DNA from: an uncultured Actinomycetes bacterium
GTDB taxonomy: Bacteria > Actinomycetota > Acidimicrobiia > Acidimicrobiales > SZUA-35
Length of the DNA: 43,912 nucleotides
Assembly (NCBI GenBank): GCA_902826025.1
Contig: CADEDH010000037.1
Span: forward strand, 3,027 to 46,938
Direction of reading: 5' to 3'
Shown: positions 43,030-43,912 of the stretch, piece by piece
Layout: each line of letters begins with the position of its first letter
Numbering within the stretch: the first letter of the stretch is position 1
Translations under genes and position numbers: made by a program
The notes under the pieces: generated by a model
The model's database searches: none
What the model was told of the DNA's origin: nothing
Seen by the model: the letters and a program-made list of their open reading frames with translations, nothing else

Positions 43030-43419
43030 TCAACGCTTGGAGTACTGGGGCGCCTTGCGGGCCTTCTTCAGGCCGTACTTCTTGGATTCCTTCTTGCGGG
43101 GATCACGGGTGAGGAGCCCGGCGGCCTTGATCGTGGGGCGGATCTCGTCGTCGATCTCCACCAGGGCCCGGCTGATCCCGAGGCGGAAGGCCCCGGCCTG
43201 ACCGGAAAGGCCACCACCGTCGAGGGTGACGCTGATGTCGTAGCTCTCCTCGGCGCTGGCCAGACGGAGCGGCTCGGTGATCATCATGCGGTGCACGGCC
43301 GAGGGGAAGTAGTCCTCGAAGGAGCGACCGTTGGCCGTGATGGTGCCGCTGCCGGCGGACACCCGGACCCGGGCGATGGCCTGCTTGCGGCGGCCGGTGG
43401 CTTGCACAGCGGTGGGCAT
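43030..43419 (-). CDS. rpsI: 30S ribosomal protein S9
   Basis: 129 aa. It has the N-terminal [19 protein letters not shown] and the C-terminal tail [17 protein letters not shown] that reaches the P-site tRNA. Located between rplM and glmM, the usual order. Confidence 0.98.
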   Translation of the reverse strand: MPTAVQATGRRKQAIARVRVSAGSGTITANGRSFEDYFPSAVHRMMITEPLRLASAEESYDISVTLDGGGLSGQAGAFRLGISRALVEIDDEIRPTIKAAGLLTRDPRKKESKKYGLKKARKAPQYSKR

Positions 43420-43430
43420 CGGAGCTTCTC

Positions 43431-43880
43431 TCAGCTTTCTCGGCGAGCGCCGGCGATCTCGAGCGGGGCAGGCTGCTGGGCGGCATGGGGATGCGTGGGC
43501 CCGGCGTAGACCTTCAGCTTGCGGGCCTGGGCCGCGCCGAGCCGGTTGTGGGGCAGCATGCCCACGATCGAATTCTTCACCGTCTCGGCCGGCTTGCGGC
43601 CGAGGGCGTCGCCGTAGCGGCGGCTGCGCAGACCACCGGGGTAGCCCGAGTGGTGGTGGACCATCTTGGTGTTGGCCTTGTTGGAGGTCAGCACCACCTT
43701 GTCGGCGTTGATCACGATCACGAAGTCGCCCATGTCCATGTGCTGGGCGAACGTGGGCTTGTGCTTGCCCCGCAGCACCCGGGCGATCTCGGTGGCCATG
43801 CGCCCGAGGGTGAGACCCTCGGCGTCGACCACGTACCAGTCGCGCTGTGCTTCAGATGCTTTGGGGGAATACGTCTTCAC
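43431..43880 (-). CDS. rplM: 50S ribosomal protein L13
   Basis: 149 aa. [39 protein letters not shown] and [18 protein letters not shown] motifs are as expected. Start GTG 43880. The promoter lies at the right edge of the window and is not fully visible. It is followed closely by rpsI. Confidence 0.98.
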   Translation of the reverse strand: MKTYSPKASEAQRDWYVVDAEGLTLGRMATEIARVLRGKHKPTFAQHMDMGDFVIVINADKVVLTSNKANTKMVHHHSGYPGGLRSRRYGDALGRKPAETVKNSIVGMLPHNRLGAAQARKLKVYAGPTHPHAAQQPAPLEIAGARRES

Positions 43881-43912
43881 GGCGAAACCTTCGAGAGCGT
43901 GCGAGTGAGAGC

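Overview
This is a very GC-rich chromosomal window (about 70% or more by eye) from an actinobacterium, most likely of the Acidimicrobiia or a neighbouring deep-branching class. The protein families are bacterial. The right two thirds follow the gene backbone known from Mycobacterium tuberculosis (rplM-rpsI-glmM ... glmS ... nnrD ... alr-tsaE-tsaB-rimI-tsaD-groES-groEL ... guaB3 ... guaA), but with many insertions and without guaB2. Several starts are GTG, and several genes have a TANNNT -10 box only 6-8 nt before the start codon, which suggests leaderless mRNAs, as is common in actinobacteria. No tRNA, rRNA, CRISPR array, transposase or phage gene was seen.

Layout. 1-6.7 kb: PPK2 polyphosphate kinase, a TFIIB-type zinc-ribbon protein, a SRPBCC protein, a soluble AAA+/M41 metalloprotease fusion, an OmpA-like envelope protein and a poly-gamma-glutamate hydrolase-like protein. 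6.8-11.3 kb: cytochrome P450, an old-yellow-enzyme/dienoyl-CoA-reductase-type flavoprotein, and an AlaX-like tRNA editing protein. 11.3-14.0 kb: guaB3-guaA purine operon. 14.1-18.8 kb: two tandem paralogous membrane Ser/Thr kinases with matching sensor domains. 18.9-23.7 kb: YcaQ-family DNA glycosylase, a 49-residue small protein, a biotin carrier protein, a divergent carboxyltransferase, an unknown protein and a lipoprotein. 23.8-25.8 kb: groES-groEL with a perfect CIRCE operator. 25.8-30.1 kb: a ribosome-hibernation factor, universal stress protein, CBS protein and a sigma-like protein, resembling a dormancy/stress module. 30.0-33.0 kb: tsaE-tsaB-rimI-tsaD (t6A tRNA modification). 33.1-38.0 kb: Ser/Thr dehydratase, P1 peptidase, then alr and nnrD. 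38.1-43.9 kb: a giant GlmS-like protein, glmM, rpsI and rplM.

The most unusual signal is not a gene. The window carries a set of imperfect palindromes, most about 50 bp (49-51 bp; one type is a nested 113-115 bp form), bounded by CGAAC...GTTCG-like ends and falling into at least three sequence families. Most lie between genes, but one complete 115-bp copy sits in frame inside alr and an unrelated 52-bp palindrome sits in frame at the domain junction of nnrD. This recalls the Rickettsia palindromic elements and REP/BIME elements, and looks like a dispersed palindromic element system. Small in-frame or start-region tandem duplications (after the carboxyltransferase stop, and at the alr start), the giant GlmS and the AAA+/M41 fusion are further points of interest.
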